From positions 62,001-126,000 of the forward strand of contig MU385926.1 of the NCBI GenBank assembly GCA_022497145.1: 64,000 bases of DNA. Reading direction: 5' to 3'. The DNA is from Rostrohypoxylon terebratum. Taxonomy: Eukaryota > Ascomycota > Sordariomycetes > Xylariales > Hypoxylaceae. This document shows positions 21,774 to 32,635 of the stretch, one piece after another. The notes beneath the pieces were generated by a model, which ran no database searches, was not told the origin of the DNA, and was given only the letters and a program-made list of their open reading frames with translations. Position 1 is the first letter of the stretch, and each line of letters opens with the position of its first letter. The position numbers and the translations under genes are program-made.

Positions 21774-23118
21774 CATACCCAATTTCATAATTTTTTACTA
21801 CAAACGTGCAAGATCACCTAATCGAGAGATAGATAAGGGCTCTCATATTAAGAATTAGACTGAAGACTCCTCAGGAATATGCAGTATCGTTACGTCGATC
21901 ACATCATATAGGGGCACATTATAAATAAAGTAGAGTATAGCTCAAAATCATGATGACCACTTATTGTTCTAGTATCTTAGAAGTTGTCCAAGGTTATTTC
22001 CCGACTAATAATTGAAGCATGACATCCTTGGGGGGTTGGCTGTCTTAAGCTGACAGAACCTCACGCATTTGCGCGGGATATCTTCTTGCTGCGCAAGTGA
22101 GTGACGAAACCCTACATAAAAGTGCACATTCATGTTCCATCCGCCTACAATTCCACCAATAGGCTTCTTCTAATTGAACCCCGGGGCTGGCGAAGGGTTT
22201 AATTATAAGCCACCAAGTCTCCTCCTACGCAAACGCGCTGCATTGCGCACAGATGTGACATTGTCGTCCGACAAACTGAAAAACGTTGGCGTATCGGCGA
22301 GGTAAAATGGGTGATGCAAAACCGCTGTGAAGTGATCGGGAAAATACGACTCTACAGAAATCCTCAGGGCATAGTGACATGAAGCACTCCGTAGGTTAGT
22401 GTAATTATTTCGTAAAACCCGAAGGGATTGTGCCTATTTTTGGCCCTAGGGGGTATCGGTATGAAAGCGGTTCACTCCTAGCGAGATAGAGACGATACTG
22501 CCGCCTCTTAATTTTCCAACATCACCTAGGCAGTAGGTTCTGGGTCGGCATGAACCCATACTTACGGTCAACATATTGGTATTTCTCTCAACATTGAACT
22601 ATCGTGAGATCCGTGGATTCTGTATAGGCACCTCCCTGGCTGCCTGGCTGCCTGGTAGGTATACGCCGTGAAGTCTTTAAGAGTGGGTAACTACAGTATC
22701 TCATCCTGGTAATTTAACAGGTAGATTCAATGCCCTTGATACCCAGATACACTTGTGTAGTGATAATTCTAATTTGGAACATATCGAGCACATGACTCAC
22801 TCGCTCTTCGCATTTGCGCAGCATCTCGAAGGGCTTGGTGTTCAATAGTTGCGCCCTCGCACTTGAGTGTGAACGTGGTCCTTGACAGCACTAAGAAACT
22901 TGCGAGAGGAAGTGGTGGTTCTAATGGACATACTTGCGCAGAGGTGCGTGGTAAAGATTAGGATGTTCTGATGAAATATATATTGAGCTTCTTTCCCAAG
23001 TAGAATGGTCTATGAGACTGCAAACCAAACGAATCGTTTTGACTACAATTTCAACGAAAATATCTAAGATCCTACTTGGAGCAGGATTTATATCATACTT
23101 TCAAACTTGCCACACGCC
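21774..23118. other. Gene-poor region
   Basis: No supportable open frame is found on either strand. The stretch leads into the decayed gene at 23119 and may contain further unrecognisable relics. Confidence 0.5.
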
Positions 23119-23700
23119 ATGATGTCTCTCCAGGAGAAAGTCCAGCAATACAAAGCCCCTGATAACGACCCCCCTCCTCATCCTATCGATCCTAGTATGT
23201 ATCATTGCAAAGTCCCGCGCAGAGAAATTAACTGACATATTAGACTACGGGGCATGATTTCTCTATAGTGATATGACTGAGCCTGTCGAATGCGTTAGAG
23301 AAATCGGCACATAGAGCTTAGCCAGAGATTGGAGCTACCCAAGGTTCAAACCAGTTAACACGAATGAATAGGGGCTATCATAGAAATGGCGATGGTATTA
23401 GATATCTGAGATGCTCAGAGATGCTGGATCATGGAGATTTATGTACTGCTTCTTGAGAGGGAGATTTCTATCGTGTGTGGACGCTCAACTATATTGGGAG
23501 GAAGGGCCGACGATAAATTTATCTTACAACCGATAGGAAGCTACTAGAATCTTCTCCGGCAGTCTTAATATATGGCTGATCATATGCCTACCAGTCGCGG
23601 TAGAAACGTGTTTTGAATGATATATTCCATGACATAGAGGCCTATTATGAATTCTTGCGTTACTTGGGAGGTACGTAAAAGCGTTGTAACAATGAGAGGT
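23119..23700 (+). pseudogene. Decayed two-exon gene of unknown function
   Basis: An ATG at 23119/23122 opens MSLQEKVQQYKAPDNDPPPH and reads to 23194, where a good GTATGT donor is followed by an intron ending TATTAG at 23243. The next exon reads NYGA, stop, FLYSDMTEPVECVREIGT, stop, then SLARDWSYPRFKPVNTNE and, in the same frame after more stops, ISEMLRDAGSWRFMYCFLRG. The continuing protein-like quality in one frame, broken by TGA, TAG and TAA codons, is the mark of a gene disabled by point mutations rather than random sequence. The end point is approximate. I do not recognise the family. It neighbours the bacterial-type monooxygenase convergently, so both may belong to one accessory region. 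Confidence 0.6.
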
Positions 23701-23750
23701 AGAGCGTAACTTGATTCACAAATTAGATGCTTGTTAGTTATCTTTTGGTA

Positions 23751-25088
23751 TCAGGGGAAGAATTTGTTGTTTGGACGTTTGAGGCCAAGATGTTCACGCA
23801 AGGTAGTCCCTTCATAGTCCTTGCGGAATATGCCCCGTCGTTGTAGCTCGGGGACTAGGCGTTCGACAACATCATCGAGTCCCTGGGGTAAAAATGGGAA
23901 GACAACATTGAAACCATCTGAACCTTCTTGTACGAGCCATTGTTCCATCTCGTCAGCAATTGTTTCTACCGTGCCAACAAAAGCGAGCCCCGAATAACCG
24001 CCATATCTTTGCGCAAGTTGGCGGACAGTCAACCCCTCCGTCGCCGCAAGTTTCAGAACACCTTCGCGACCCGACTTGCTCGCATTTGTTTCAGGAAGCT
24101 CAGTCGGTAGTGGTTTATCCGGGTCGAACTGAGACACATCGGCACCAAGCGAAATCGACAACGAGGCAACCGAACTTTCATAGTGAACGAGGCTGTCTAG
24201 CTTCAGCCGCTTCGCGCGGGCCTCTTCAACGGTATCCCCGATAACTATGAAGGCGGCAGGAAGTAGTTTGATATCATCAGGTTGACGACCTACGGCAGCA
24301 AGCCGACCTTTGATATCCTTGAAGAGCTCTTTACCGGCCTCGAGATTCCGCGGGGCACAAAACACCACCTCGGCCGTTTCAGCGGCCAACTGTTTCCCTG
24401 GTTCCGACTGTCCGGCTTGTACGATGACGGGCCAACCCTGTGGGGGGCGTGCAATGTTTAGCGGGCCCCTAACATGAAGTTCAGATCCGTGATGGCCAAG
24501 AACGTGCATGCGCTCTGGATTAAAGAAGATGCCGCTTTCGACGTTGCGAACGAATGCATCGTCAGCGAAACTGTCCCATAGTCCAGTCACGACGTCGTAG
24601 AATTCGCGGGCTCGAGCGTATCTTTCGCCGTGCTCTTTGTGCTCTTCCTGACCAAAGTTGTGGGCGGCGTCAGGGTTAGCAGTTGTGACGATATTCCAAC
24701 CAGCTCGTCCAGCGCTTAAGTGATCAAGGGACGCAAAGCGCCGCGCAATATGATAAGGTTGGTCGTAGGTCGTCGAGGCGGTAGCGACGAGACCAATTCG
24801 CTCGGTCACAGCGGCCAAACTTGACAGCAGAGTAAATGGCTCGAAAGATGTTACTGTTTGGCTGCGTCGGAGAGCCTCGATGGGCATATTCAACACGGCT
24901 AGATGATCAGCCATGAAGAATGCATCAAATTTGGCAGCCTCGAGCTTCTGCGCAAAGGACTTGATATGCTGGAAATTGAAGTTGGCGTCGGGATAGGCAC
25001 CGGGGTATCTCCATGCACCAGTGTGCAAACTCACTGGACGCATGAAAGCGCCTAGGTGTAGCTGCTTCTTCTGTTGTGATTCGGCCAT
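23751..25088 (-). CDS. Luciferase-like FMN-dependent monooxygenase, NtaA/SnaA/DszA family
   Basis: An intronless 445-residue protein of the bacterial-luciferase superfamily, nitrilotriacetate monooxygenase A group. These enzymes use reduced FMN from a partner reductase and O2 to oxidise small xenobiotic or sulfur/nitrogen compounds. Visible family signs are LHLGAFMRP near the start, FDAFFMADH (about residues 54-62), EPFTLLSSLAAVTERIGL, ASTTYDQPYHIARRFASLDH, SAGRAGWNIVTT, the RARE-FYDVVTGLWDSF block, GHHGSELHVRGPLN and WPVIVQAGQSEPGK. The C-terminus GFNVVFPFLPQGLDDVVERLVPELQRRG is typical. The frame is open from 25148, but the Met at 25088 (MAESQ) precedes the conserved start. No flavin reductase gene lies nearby. 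Lack of introns and bacterial-type sequence suggest ancestral acquisition from bacteria, though such genes are widespread in ascomycetes. Substrate is unknown. Confidence 0.9.
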   Translation of the reverse strand: MAESQQKKQLHLGAFMRPVSLHTGAWRYPGAYPDANFNFQHIKSFAQKLEAAKFDAFFMADHLAVLNMPIEALRRSQTVTSFEPFTLLSSLAAVTERIGLVATASTTYDQPYHIARRFASLDHLSAGRAGWNIVTTANPDAAHNFGQEEHKEHGERYARAREFYDVVTGLWDSFADDAFVRNVESGIFFNPERMHVLGHHGSELHVRGPLNIARPPQGWPVIVQAGQSEPGKQLAAETAEVVFCAPRNLEAGKELFKDIKGRLAAVGRQPDDIKLLPAAFIVIGDTVEEARAKRLKLDSLVHYESSVASLSISLGADVSQFDPDKPLPTELPETNASKSGREGVLKLAATEGLTVRQLAQRYGGYSGLAFVGTVETIADEMEQWLVQEGSDGFNVVFPFLPQGLDDVVERLVPELQRRGIFRKDYEGTTLREHLGLKRPNNKFFP

Positions 25089-27328
25089 CGTTACGAGTGT
25101 ATCTGCTTTCCAATTTTGCTCTAGGATAACCCTGGGAGTTAAGCTCATTTACGGAAGGCCGCTCCGTTCTTGTAGGAAGTTGGTGAGGTGGACTCCGGGT
25201 CGTCCGGGTCGGCTTACAGATGGCGGGTGATGTCGCCATAGTCGAGGGATATGGCGATAGCCCCGCAAAGTCAACCCGAGAGCTCGATGGAACGGCTGTG
25301 ATGACGGTGATTGGATTCGGTATTATCATTGTCTCCGGTATCAGTATCGACTTAGAAATCATCGACTTAGAAATCAGCCAGCGGTCTCTGAGAAACACTT
25401 CCATCTTTCTGGATTATGGATTATTCATTGATCATTGGCATTTAGTACTAGGTTACAGGTATGCAACTGGTTCCAATAGGTATGTATGAGACTTGCCGGG
25501 ACCTGCCGGGACCTGCCAAGGACCATCGTAGAATAAATGCTTTTCAGGTTGTCGCAGATGGCATCTGACGCAGCCTTTTTGCCTCCAGGTCATTGTCCAT
25601 TACTCGCTTGACTTATTGTCTCTAGCAAATAATATGGAAAGTATAGAGTATGCTTTGAAAGCATGTGTTGACAATGCAGAGAGGATGTGAGAGGTAATTG
25701 GGCCTCTTCTCCTCTCCAAGTTCTCTAACATCTCTAACGCTGACGGTACTGAGACATCCATGGATCTCGGACGGCTAAATATGACGAGTCATTCTCTAAC
25801 GCAACTTGATGCTATGTCGTAGGCTTGGCAGTGGTTTACAATTAGGTAGGTAGTATTACCTATGAATGAATAGTAAGGTAATCATAAGGTACTTTCACCC
25901 ATCCGATTTATAGGCCTACAATCTATGGGTAATAAATGATGAGATGAGATGAGATAGTATGACCGAAAGAGTAGAAAAAACGTTGGTAGTCTCTAGGTTA
26001 GTCGTTTGTCTCGAAGCCATGCTCCAAAACTCAGGTCTTACTACTATGGTACCTTAGGTCCTAGGTAGGTTGCCCCTTGACAGTTTGACGTTACCTGGGC
26101 AGCGCCAGTTCTCTAGGTGGTATAGACACTATGCCATATTCGATAGCCCTGTAATATTAGGTGGCATCGGGTTAACCTTGGAACCTTGGAAGCTTCTACA
26201 GAAGATTTCAGGGCCCTGTAGTTTCGCTAACCACCGAAATATGGAGTGTGCCCAGGTGGAGCCGAACCTCGCTTCCACTAGCCGCTGCCGCTGTGCTGCG
26301 CTGCGCTGCACGCTAGCTTGTTCTCTCATCCCCTGTTTAACTTCAGACGACGCAAAAAAAAACCTTCCCCCAAAGACACCCCCGAAGAACCCCCGTTGTT
26401 TTCCAACTATCCTAGTTCTCGTATTGATTCTCCCTTTCTTGCAATTGTCGGATGATGATGATGATGATGAGACGCAATGAGAGTACCTAGAAATGTGCCG
26501 CGGAAGATGTGATTCCTTCCATGAATACCTAGGTACCTAGTAATAATAGGTACCTAAGGTAGGGAGGCTGGTAGGTTTCCCCAACTGCATAGGATAGACA
26601 TGGAATTCGAAGAGCCTCACGATAGCGTCTAGGCGGTTCCCCGACATGTCCTTCCAAAATGACAAAATGACCATAACTGAGGTCCACTACTTCGTACCTA
26701 ATAGTAGTAGAAGAAATCCCATTAGTGACGAAGGATTCTTACAGGGTGACATTAGTACATCCAACCATTTCTAGCTGTTCGTCTCTTGGCCTTGTCGGGC
26801 ACTACTCCTTGAGCCGCCTTTTCGACGTTGGTTTTCGGGGTGGTAGAGGAGGTCTGAGTTTCAGCCAAGAAATTCTTCACGCAAAGCGCGTTGCATACAC
26901 CATCTACTCAACCACTCGCCCACTCAACCAGCACAAGCGTGCTCGTCCACGACTCCACGTCCTGGCTCGCGAGACCTGGTAGTTCCGGCTACAGTTCCCA
27001 ACGCGATGAAAGGTCCACACATTGCCGAGATGATTTTCCAGATCTAAAAAGATCAGGTCATATAAGATCTACGATTTTCCTCTCATCCATTTGTGAATCC
27101 CTTCTCTCTTCATCCCATCACAAAACAAAACAGCAAACAGCAAACAGCTAGTCTTCTGTTTCTGTTTCTCTTCCATTCTTTCGTACAGCTGTGCTGTCCA
27201 TTCATTTCTTGCCATTACTCGGATACATACTACTTTCGCTTCTCTCCTGATCAAAGCCAGTTACCCTGACATTAACAACCCAGCGTCATTCGACCTCTTA
27301 GCCTCCTTACACTAAACCCATCTCCAAT
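25089..27328. other. Long intergenic region
   Basis: This holds the divergent promoters of the monooxygenase and the small secreted protein. A CCTAGG motif lies near 26055 and 26530. The open frame at 26070-26480 has a Pro- and Cys-rich low-quality reading and no support. The last 250 bases are a pyrimidine-rich leader. Confidence 0.5.
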
Positions 27329-27811
27329 ATGCGTTTCTCTATCGCTCTCATCACCGTGTCCGCTGCCGCGGTCCATGCCGGTGTCTTCTCCCAAAAAACC
27401 TACAACGACATTTCCATCTCGGGAGGTGTTGCCGGCAACGCACAGAATGAAGCTCTTGCGGTATTCAGCGCGCTAGACCAGAACAACCTAGCCAGCGCCG
27501 ATGAAGACGACATCGACTTCCTCAAGTCAGTTAACAGCATTTGCAACGATGCCGAGGATGAAGCTTTCAACCCCGCCATTGATGCTGCCTCCGGCGATGC
27601 TGCTGACGCTCTCCAGCGCGGCAAGATCAAGAACAAGGTCCTCAAGCTCGAGGCCACAATTCTCCGCCTCAAGATCCAACAAGCTCAAGGTGACGACGTT
27701 GCAAGCGATATGGCGGCGGAGCTGAAGAAGCTTAACAACAACATATCCCAGGACGAGGCCGAGGCTGGAAAGCCATCTACCTTCCTGTCTTTCAACGCAA
27801 AAACTGCCTAA
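27329..27811 (+). CDS. Small secreted protein, effector-like
   Basis: A single exon of 160 residues. The first 17 residues (MRFSIALITVSAAAVHA) form a textbook signal peptide. The mature part begins GVFSQKTYNDISISGG, has one cysteine (SICNDAEDEAF), and ends in a helical region rich in Lys, Leu, Gln and Asp (KNKVLKLEATILRLKIQQAQ). It looks like the widespread fungal small secreted protein group with an N-terminal ALAVF-x-ALD segment and no assigned fold. Secretion and small size make it a candidate apoplastic or cell-wall protein; an effector role is inference only. The near absence of cysteines separates it from the usual disulfide-rich effectors. Confidence 0.78.
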   Translation: MRFSIALITVSAAAVHAGVFSQKTYNDISISGGVAGNAQNEALAVFSALDQNNLASADEDDIDFLKSVNSICNDAEDEAFNPAIDAASGDAADALQRGKIKNKVLKLEATILRLKIQQAQGDDVASDMAAELKKLNNNISQDEAEAGKPSTFLSFNAKTA

Positions 27812-28354
27812 ACGAATTTAGAAGCTAGGGGCAATGATTCCTCGATGAATCGCATTGGATACCACTTTGGGTTGTCAGGGTGGAGCAGAGACGAAATGTA
27901 GATACGAGTATGCGCATTAATTTATTGATTTTGATGGAATGAAGACAAAAAAAAATCATGATTGCCGTGATCTATGCTCGTACAACTTGGGTCAGTTTTA
28001 CGCGACTCGATAGCAAACTCACTTAGATACCTCCAAGTGATGTGCGAATCACTAACCTAGGTAGTATCACGATGCAAACTAAGAGCAAGGAAAAGACTTG
28101 ATCAATGCGCGAAGAGCTCTAAGCTACCTCACAGGGGGCACGGTATACGCAAGAAACCTTCCTCTATCTTAAGGGATGATGCTATGCCAACCTTAGGAAC
28201 TCCCCATCGTGGAAGGTCACGGGATCTTTCGTGGTATGCTGGACAACATATATCACGTAGATCCAGAGCTAAAGCAAAGAAATGACATTTCGTTGGGCTG
28301 TCAAGCAATGCTATATATACTAGGTATTACCAACTCCTATGAACGACCCACCAA
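27812..28354. other. Convergent intergenic region
   Basis: This lies between the 3' ends of the small secreted protein and the AA9 gene. Nothing is visible beyond untranslated sequence. Confidence 0.5.
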
Positions 28355-29175
28355 TCAACAAGTGAATACCTCGGGGCCAGGGGCCGTGTAAGATGTAGGA
28401 ACAGGGTAGTATATATTAATCAGAAGGCCAGGGTCCGTAGCTTTATACGCTCCAGGGAACGAGACTAAGTTCGTCGGGGTCTTGCTGCCGCCACCAGTAA
28501 CTGTCAATTGAGCACAGGAGATGTAGGTTTGGGCACCCCCAACTGATCCGGCACTGTGAAGGGCGATGTGCTCCACGCGAAGAAGATAGTCGCCTGCCGG
28601 GATACACTCGGGAATCTTAGTCGTCACCTGTTTGGCACCCTGGCTTGGCCAGGTGAGGCCGCTGGGCGCAATATTGGGGCCTTGCGAGAAGATCTTGAAC
28701 CAGACAGCCCCAGATCCATCCCATGAATCGGCCGTTTGCCCAGCGGGGACCTTTGCCATGTAAAATTGTAGAGTTCCCGGATGGGAGACCGAAGCATCAG
28801 CCGTAAACCCAACCGTCGAACCGGCAGCCACCGTCATAGTCTTTGCGCCCTCGTTACCAGGGGCAAGTTGGTAACATCTGAATTGCTCAGATGTGACATC
28901 GGTGACTATTCATTCGATCGAGTTAATTGGCGCTGATCAAGCTCATCGGGATGGGGGACAGCAAAACACGAACCTGGTCCATTGCTTTGGTAGTTGGTCG
29001 TCTTTCTCACGTACTCCCACTTGCTTGTAGCACCACTTCCCGTAACCAGAGCCGGGAAAGTATCTGCGAATACCTCGTCAGTCGCGTCATTTCTGAGTGC
29101 CTATACAGTAAGGTACTTACAGTGGGCTTGAACAGCTGATACTAGTGAAAGTAAAGCTGTAAAGGCCTTCATCAT
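28355..29175 (-). CDS. AA9 lytic polysaccharide monooxygenase
   Basis: Three exons (29175-29121, 29063-28974, 28905-28355) join to 231 residues. AA9 enzymes are secreted copper enzymes that cleave cellulose or other beta-glucans oxidatively. The signal peptide MMKAFTALLSLVSAVQA leaves His18 as the mature N-terminus, the first residue of the copper histidine brace. The second copper histidine is His90 in ASVSHPGTLQFYM, and the axial Tyr176 lies in GGAQTYISCAQL, with His165 and Gln174 in the second sphere. Cys59 (FRCYQ) and Cys179 are the expected disulfide pair. The C-terminus PGLLINIYYPVPTSYTAPGP is canonical. There is no carbohydrate-binding module. The first intron interrupts the codon right after the catalytic histidine, and exon junctions fit in phase. 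An adjacent second ATG (29172) could also be used. Confidence 0.95.
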
Positions 29176-30458
29176 GAAGAGAAGAATATGTATGAGCTTG
29201 GTGAAGGGCTAATAGGGGTTGCCTTTGCACTGTCTAAAGTGAGGTGTCATGTAGCGGTCTTCTTGACGCATATATATAGAAGAAACTAATTACTTTAGGA
29301 GAAATGCACGTTAATCATCGCCGCTATAGTAACAACCCCTTTCCACGTACTTCTAGAAGTGGGATATGGATATAATTAGATGTTTATGTTACCGGACGAT
29401 CGAATCGCGCTCGATGATGGATGACCTTACATCTTTGGACGCGGTGACATGGCTACCGAGCGGCTAAAGACCCTCCGGATAAAATCGGACATCCTAGCAT
29501 ACTCCTTCTGGTCGCCAATCAGCTAGCCCCTTTAATTTGAAGTCAATAAAAAATAAATGAAGGTATGAGCTATTGTATATGCATCTCATAAGATACATCT
29601 GGTCCGAAGGGGCTACTAGGTCATAAATCCGGGGTATGCATGCGGCCTTGTAAGGAGATAGCTAACTAAGAGGACCGATCCAGAATCCCGTATGTAGAAT
29701 AAAGGATTAGTAACAGGCAGGCGATGCTAGGGTCTGTTTGTCAGGATACTGATCATGGAAGGGTTAGTATTTGAAACATTCGGAGAATAGGCGCCGCCAT
29801 CTGAAGAATAGCATGTGGAGCTAGTTCTCTGGAAGGAGAAAAAGTAATGAAAGCCGAACTAATAGGAACCTCTGTTGTTCTTCATATGGTCCCCCGATAC
29901 TGGGTAGGCGAGCCATATTGTTTATAGTGACTCATTGTTTAACCCCCTTTCTAATACACAATAAAATGGTATTGTCGGAAACAGACTTGAAAGGGTTAAT
30001 CAAAGACTGGTAGTTTCCAGTTTGACCATTTTAGAGGTCGAAGAATGTTCTATTATGTCGACTAAGAACAGTAAAAGGAAATAAGCATTTACTCTATTGA
30101 TGAAAAACCAGGAGTAGGTTAATGGTCTATCAAAGCCTTCTTGGTGATTTTAGCAATAGAGCTAACTAAGCCTTACAGCTTACTCTAGAGTTGAATTTAA
30201 TAAAGAAATGTCATCACAATGCCTCTTCATCGACGAACAATAGGCATTGTCATAATGCACAACACCAACGAGTATAAGAGTTGGCCTAAAACCAAGTAAT
30301 GCAAAGTCTTTTTTGCTTCAACACCACGCTTCATTACTATTCAATCTAGGAATTGATTTCCAGATTGGCCAAGTTATTCTTCAGACACTTACTTTCAGGA
30401 GGAAAAAAACCACTTCAATCCCAAACTACACGTAGGTATCCACTAGTTAACATCCATC
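29176..30458. other. Gene-poor region
   Basis: This is the promoter of the AA9 gene followed by about one kilobase with no supportable gene on either strand. Confidence 0.5.
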
Positions 30459-30632
30459 ATGTGCTTCCAACCACAAAGACTTTTCCTCTGCGGCTGCCGC
30501 GAGGTCTACTCTAGCACGGTCATCGAGTGCAGCTTAGTTGCCGTCTACGGGCGTTGTCCCCTTATTGGCAACATGGATGCCCCAGAGGAGCACACAATTC
30601 GCGTAAACGAAAAATGCTCCTCCTGCCGATAG
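30459..30632 (+). CDS. 57-residue cysteine-rich protein, zinc-binding type
   Basis: An ATG at 30459 opens a short frame beginning MCFQPQRLFLCGCREVYSS. Cysteines lie at residues 2, 11, 13, 24, 33, 53 and 56, the last two as KCSSCR at the very C-terminus, a pattern that looks like a small zinc knuckle. The MCF-x-x-x-R-L-[FY]-L-C-G start matches many short uncharacterised fungal proteins I have seen, often annotated as hypothetical. A second reading is possible: a GTAAAC donor at 30604 and a CAG acceptor at 30647 would replace the CSSC end by an extension. I keep the simple reading because it keeps the Cys pair. Function unknown; no signal peptide. Confidence 0.5.
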   Translation: MCFQPQRLFLCGCREVYSSTVIECSLVAVYGRCPLIGNMDAPEEHTIRVNEKCSSCR

Positions 30633-31255
30633 AAATGGATTTCAGTTTGCATTAGAAGCAATCCTCGAGAAAGTAAGTGTAGCTTCAAACTCAAGGGCCT
30701 TTTTGTCCTTACTCTCTAATCGTTGATCGATAGAGAGTGAGCTGAAGGAGAAGCTGGAAGGTAGGTAGTTAGAAGATTATAGAGCCATAATATAATATCT
30801 ATAACATCTATGATAATTTTTGATCTCGAATTGATTTGTGCATATCAGGTACGTAATTCAATTATTGTATTTAATTCCATATTCCATGACAGATGTGACA
30901 AGTGTTCTTTCAAGTCGGGTACCTAACCTACTGGCTTGTATTAATGCCTCCAGCACTGCGCACTAATAATAAAAAACGAACTGCCAATTTTACGATGCTC
31001 CATTGTGTATATAGTATCTTATAATATGAGTCTCTTGTTAATAAACACACCAAATTGTTAAAGTAATTGGGATATTCATAATGTCCGTTATTACGCCAAA
31101 ACTTACTATAATATCGGCTAACCTATGAAGATACAACATCCGCCGCCCGTTTTCTTGGTTGAAGCGCAGTGCCGGAGGCACGAGAGGCGTTACAAGCTAA
31201 TTTATTAACCTAGTAATACCTAACATCAGTCCTACTTAAATCATCATAACCTGAT
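30633..31255. other. Intergenic region
   Basis: A/T-rich sequence between the 57-residue gene and the convergent coiled-coil gene. Nothing else is visible. Confidence 0.45.
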
Positions 31256-31990
31256 TCAAAACCATCGTCTTGAAAGCCTCCGGGATGCTCCACCTCCTTT
31301 GTTATTATCATCTATGATCCAAGTCCGAGTACCATCCCTTTCAATGTTCCAATGGCCACTTGGCAGGAGGTTCCTATTTTCAAGGCTGGAAAGCTTCGTC
31401 TCAAGGTTGTCTATCTCGCATTCCGCTTCGAATATTTGATCATTTATCTGAAAGTATTCATCTTCTAGCGTAATAAAGTATGACCACATCTCAGCGTCCC
31501 AATCCATCCCGTGATTCTTGAAAAATCGTAAGCGAGCTTCAAGGTATCTCGACTCGGGTATGGCCAGAAGCCTTTGGAGCTGGCTCTTCTGCTCGAACTT
31601 TTCTTCAAGCTGAAGCCGAGCGTTCCTTATTGTAGTAGAGCTAACTTTGTAACCTTTGTTCCCTGTGACTATGATAGGAACACCATTTTTGCGATCTTCC
31701 TCGTCACTATCGTAGCCCTCTTCAGACCGAGGAACTAACCGCGGACTTATGACCGTTGCTAAGTACTGCGGAATCTTTGAGGGTAGATGCTTGATCCTTG
31801 AAGTTTGGGAGATGTTTCGATGGAAACTCTCGCCTAAGCTATGCCTCTTTTCGCGGACCCTAGACGGTATGCTTGAAGATACCGAGCGACATCGTCGACG
31901 GTCCCTTCTTTCAGACTCTTCATACATATCCCCGAAAGTCATCGTCAAAATATTAAATATCTGATCTCTGCTGATTAGGTATGCTTGCAT
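31256..31990 (-). CDS. Hypothetical protein with coiled coil
   Basis: An intronless frame of 244 residues. Residues 25-95 are basic, Arg/Ser-rich and probably disordered (ERRDRRRCRSVSSS); 93-98 include EEGYDSDEED. A helical region from about 120 to 205 (LQLEEKFEQKSQLQRLL, then FEAECEIDNLETKLSSLENR) has heptad-like spacing and should form a coiled coil. The C-terminus is again basic (ASRRLSRRWF). There is no signal peptide, membrane segment or enzyme motif. Family not recognised. An inner start at MTFGDMYEE (31939) is possible. Composition and length suggest a real but fast-evolving gene in a gene-poor stretch. Confidence 0.6.
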   Translation of the reverse strand: MQAYLISRDQIFNILTMTFGDMYEESERRDRRRCRSVSSSIPSRVREKRHSLGESFHRNISQTSRIKHLPSKIPQYLATVISPRLVPRSEEGYDSDEEDRKNGVPIIVTGNKGYKVSSTTIRNARLQLEEKFEQKSQLQRLLAIPESRYLEARLRFFKNHGMDWDAEMWSYFITLEDEYFQINDQIFEAECEIDNLETKLSSLENRNLLPSGHWNIERDGTRTWIIDDNNKGGGASRRLSRRWF

Positions 31991-32635
31991 CGTATGAACA
32001 AGGCCTTTGGATATGTGACTGTTCTAAGACTCAGTCAGCATCAATAGAGCAAAATGACCTTGCCCGAAATTGCGACCACTTAGGATCTAATGGAATGTAA
32101 GTGGTATAAATCTTTCTAGATTTACAATTTCTTTTGCAAACACAAAGACTATTCATGACAGGTTAGGCTATTGTGCCTCGAAACAAAGAGGTAGAGTCGC
32201 CTTAGTTACATCTCACAATAAAACAATGCATAGGTAGCTTTAGTGGCTAGGAACATTTAGCTTCGATCGTAGTTAACGGCTGCTAACTATAGAAATTTGC
32301 TTGCCTACTTTTTTTGATCATTGGAATCCGTTCTTTTCTACCTAGTAGATGTAGATAAGCTGACATCATTGATAGGTACCTTTTGTATATACCAGTAGGT
32401 GGGTAATACGGTATACCTAATAGGTATGTGACCGATGAAACCCTTTGCTTTTCTCATATCCTAGCCATGTTGAGACTGTGACATGGCCGACCTCCGTCTG
32501 ACGGGAAACGGAATGGAAATGTTTCTGTGGACAGAACTGGATATTTTGGCCACCTCAGGAATAAGTGCTATAGATCGGAGTAGGTTAAATAATACCTAGC
32601 ATCTTTGTGTATTTTAGTGTGGTGAAGCCCCATAT
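31991..32635. other. Intergenic region
   Basis: This is the promoter side of the coiled-coil gene and the 3' side of the Zn2Cys6 gene. No further gene is visible. Confidence 0.45.

Noticed and set aside
26070..26480. 136-codon open frame on the plus strand
   Set aside because: Low-quality composition with a Pro/Lys run and a trailing poly-Asp from GATGAT; no domain, no splice structure.
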